Shown here one piece after another: positions 62,530-64,000 of a stretch of 64,000 nucleotides of DNA. The notes under the pieces are model-generated. The model was given only the letters and a program-made list of their open reading frames with translations. It had not been told where the DNA came from and did no database searches. The position numbers and the translations under genes were made by a program. The stretch is taken from contig SCQE01000063.1 in assembly GCA_004321915.1 (NCBI GenBank), positions 1-64,000 of the forward strand, given 5' to 3'. Origin of the DNA: Nitrospirota bacterium. Its GTDB lineage: Bacteria > Nitrospirota > Thermodesulfovibrionia > Thermodesulfovibrionales > Dissulfurispiraceae. Positions within the stretch are counted from its first letter, which is position 1. Each line of letters starts with the position of its first letter.

Positions 62530-63290
62530 AACTCTTTCTTTGCCTCTGCGGCAGCTTTGCTTTTCGGATAGTTTTCTGTCAGCTTTTTAAAGATTTCTTT
62601 GGCCTTTACGGTGTTTTTCAACGCCTTGTAGGACTTTCCGAGCAGAAGCAGCGCCTCGTCGGTTTCTCTGTACTCGGGGAATTTTTTAAGCAGGCCCTCT
62701 ATTCTTTGGATCGCCGCAAAATAAGATTCTTTCTTGTGATAATACTGTGCGACAACAAATTCGCCTTCGGCTATTATGTTCAGGCATTTCTCTATGCGAA
62801 GCTCAACCGCTTCACGGTAAGGATTTCTCGGATAAAGCTCCTTCAGTCTCCGGAATTCATACAGCGCTTTTTGCGCGGCCCCCGAACCCCTGTCTGCGGC
62901 CTCTATCTGTGAAAAATGGGCCATAGCTATCTGGTACTGCGCATACGGCGCATTCTGGTTGTCCGGATACAGTTCGAGAAACTTGCGGTATTCCTCTACG
63001 CCGAGGTCTATCTCGCTGTCCTTTATATAAGAATCCGCTATTTTCAGTTGCGCCATCGGAGCGAATTTTTTCGCCGTTTCCCTGTTTTTGACTTCGAGCA
63101 GGGTTTTTCGCGCCTCCTCGTATTCCTGGTCCCTTACCTGCTTGTCCGCAAGCAAAAGCTGTTTTTCGGGATCGAATACCTCTTCCTTGACCGGTTTTTT
63201 GCCGCCGCAAGACGTTATAAAAACCGCCGTCAAACAAAAAACAATAAATGTGAACAGCGCCTTATTCTTTGATTTTCCAGAAATTTTCAT
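62526..63290 (-). CDS. bamD: Outer-membrane assembly lipoprotein BamD
   Basis: 254 residues with a lipoprotein signal (FCLTAVFITSC, lipid-anchored Cys) and five TPR-like repeats typical of BamD/YfiO (ADKQVRDQEYEEARKTLLEV, FLELYPDNQNAPYAQYQIAMA, FRRLKELYPRNPYREAVELR). It helps BamA insert beta-barrel proteins. First gene of the run that continues to lpxK. Confidence 0.88.
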   Translation of the reverse strand: MKISGKSKNKALFTFIVFCLTAVFITSCGGKKPVKEEVFDPEKQLLLADKQVRDQEYEEARKTLLEVKNRETAKKFAPMAQLKIADSYIKDSEIDLGVEEYRKFLELYPDNQNAPYAQYQIAMAHFSQIEAADRGSGAAQKALYEFRRLKELYPRNPYREAVELRIEKCLNIIAEGEFVVAQYYHKKESYFAAIQRIEGLLKKFPEYRETDEALLLLGKSYKALKNTVKAKEIFKKLTENYPKSKAAAEAKKEL

Positions 63291-63345
63291 AGCATATATT
63301 TAAGCCTTTATTTTCCATTTTAGTCAAGCTGTACTCTTTTTTTGG

Positions 63346-63374
63346 TGGAAAAAAATAGACCATATATTTATAAT
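63346..63374 (+). promoter_or_regulatory. Probable leuD promoter
   Basis: TATAAT (63369-63374) with TGGAAA (63346-63351) at 17-base spacing, 47 bp before the leuD ATG. GAAGGAGGA gives a strong ribosome-binding site at 63406-63416. The -35 is a weak match. Confidence 0.4.
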
Positions 63375-63420
63375 AAAAATCTTGCTGAAAATTGCTATGT
63401 TTTTGCGAAGGAGGACATAG

Positions 63421-63921
63421 ATGCTTCTCAAAGGAAATGTTTGGCGGTTCGGTAACGACATCGATACCGATGCGATAATCCCCGCAAGGTATTTGAACAC
63501 CTCAGACCCTAAAGAACTCGCCGGGCATGTAATGGAAGATGCGGACAAAGATTTTCCCAAAAAGATGAAGGTTGGCGATATAATTGTCGCCGGCAAGAAT
63601 TTCGGATGCGGTTCTTCAAGAGAACACGCGCCTATCGCTATAAAAGCCGCCGGGATCAATGCAGTGGTCGCAAGCAGCTTTGCACGAATATTCTACAGAA
63701 ACGCCTTTAACATCGGTCTCCCGATATTTGAATCAGCCGAAGCATCCGAACTTATTGCAGAAGGGGACACGATCGAGATAGACGCCTCAAAAGGCGTTGT
63801 GAAAAACCTTTCGACCGGCAAAGAATATCAGGCAAAACCGATCCCGCCTTTTATGCAGGACCTTATAGCTGCGGGCGGGTTGATAGAATGGACCAAAAAC
63901 AGGATGAAGGGGGCCGCTTAG
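63421..63921 (+). CDS. leuD: 3-isopropylmalate dehydratase small subunit
   Basis: 166 residues: [45 protein letters not shown] and the aconitase swivel domain ending. It works with LeuC, which is not in the window, and could also serve the citramalate route with CimA (isoleucine). ATG behind AAGGAGGAC; leuB starts 1 bp after its stop. Confidence 0.94.
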   Translation: MLLKGNVWRFGNDIDTDAIIPARYLNTSDPKELAGHVMEDADKDFPKKMKVGDIIVAGKNFGCGSSREHAPIAIKAAGINAVVASSFARIFYRNAFNIGLPIFESAEASELIAEGDTIEIDASKGVVKNLSTGKEYQAKPIPPFMQDLIAAGGLIEWTKNRMKGAA

Positions 63922-64000
63922 ATGAGCAAAACTTACAACATAGCGGTAATAGGCGGCGACGGCACCGGCCCTGAGGTTGTGGCCGAGGGGATAAAAGTCA
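63922..64000 (+). CDS. leuB: 3-isopropylmalate dehydrogenase, 5' fragment
   Basis: 26 codons before the window ends: MSKTYNIAVIGGDGTGPEVV then AEGIKV, the N-terminus of isocitrate/isopropylmalate dehydrogenases. Following leuD this is probably LeuB; the rest lies outside. Confidence 0.85.
   Translation, partial: MSKTYNIAVIGGDGTGPEVVAEGIKV

Noticed and set aside
1-64000. CRISPR array or intact insertion sequence
   Set aside because: No regularly spaced direct repeats and no transposase or integrase gene were seen.

Overview
The window is chromosomal DNA of a Gram-negative anaerobe or microaerophile. The mix points to a member of the Nitrospirota (Thermodesulfovibrionia-like) or a close relative: an Ehr-type hydrogenase-related complex, an Rnf complex, a b6-type split cytochrome b with a Rieske protein, a B-type succinate dehydrogenase/fumarate reductase, DUF116 and DUF3786 Fe-S proteins, lipid A genes with a GnnA/GnnB-like pair, and two in-frame UGA codons that look like selenocysteine. 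The assignment is inferred from gene content only; no marker phylogeny was possible.

Layout. 0.1-1.5 kb: HigBA-like toxin-antitoxin pair and DUF116. 1.6-8.8 kb: six-gene hyfBCEFGI-like operon whose large subunit lacks the nickel ligands. 8.9-9.8 kb: tRNA-Leu and a SUMF1-domain protein. 9.9-17.8 kb, minus strand: aspartate-family and branched-chain genes (thrC paralogue, MoaD-like carrier, NIL protein, thrC, ApgM-like enzyme, lysC, cimA), interrupted by a DUF4160/DUF2442 module. 18-23 kb: ispH, rpsA, sppA, HU/IHF, then Rieske and split cytochrome b. 23-31 kb: DUF3786, DHH phosphoesterase, PAP2, a GT2 glycosyltransferase, a YbhN-like flippase-type protein, an odd HDOD-AAA+ protein, mnmG and tRNA-Arg. 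31-39 kb: ribBA, ruvC, gmhA, a rhodanese selenoprotein, a gutted UPF0173 gene, yceI and sdhBAC. 39.4-43 kb is an accessory stretch: two orphan antitoxin-like genes, a Shedu-like (DUF4263) protein, a truncated secreted protein, vapBC and alkD. 43-48.4 kb: the rnf operon, with an RnfB carrying six ferredoxin-type motifs. 48.5-52.5 kb: a segment bounded by an imperfect direct repeat, holding a PEPCK/HprK-like P-loop protein, a broken beta-carbonic anhydrase and a LysR regulator. 52.4-54.7 kb: NYN nuclease, a tiny dual-CXXC selenoprotein, a Cys-rich protein and a PAS-GGDEF cyclase. 54.6-63.3 kb: bamD, siroheme synthase, gnnA, gnnB, lpxB, msbA, waaA, lpxK. The end holds leuD and the start of leuB.

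Together the genes describe energy conservation by ion-pumping redox complexes (Ehr-like, Rnf, cytochrome b/Rieske, SDH/FRD), isoleucine synthesis by the citramalate route, threonine synthesis with an unusual kinase, and LPS assembly with probable N-linked acyl chains on lipid A. The most interesting items are the two candidate selenoproteins. One is a periplasmic triple-rhodanese protein with a CxxCH motif; the other is a 55-residue dual-CXXC protein. Each has the UGA in an otherwise continuous frame and a plausible bacterial SECIS hairpin just downstream. No standard gene call would show either protein whole.
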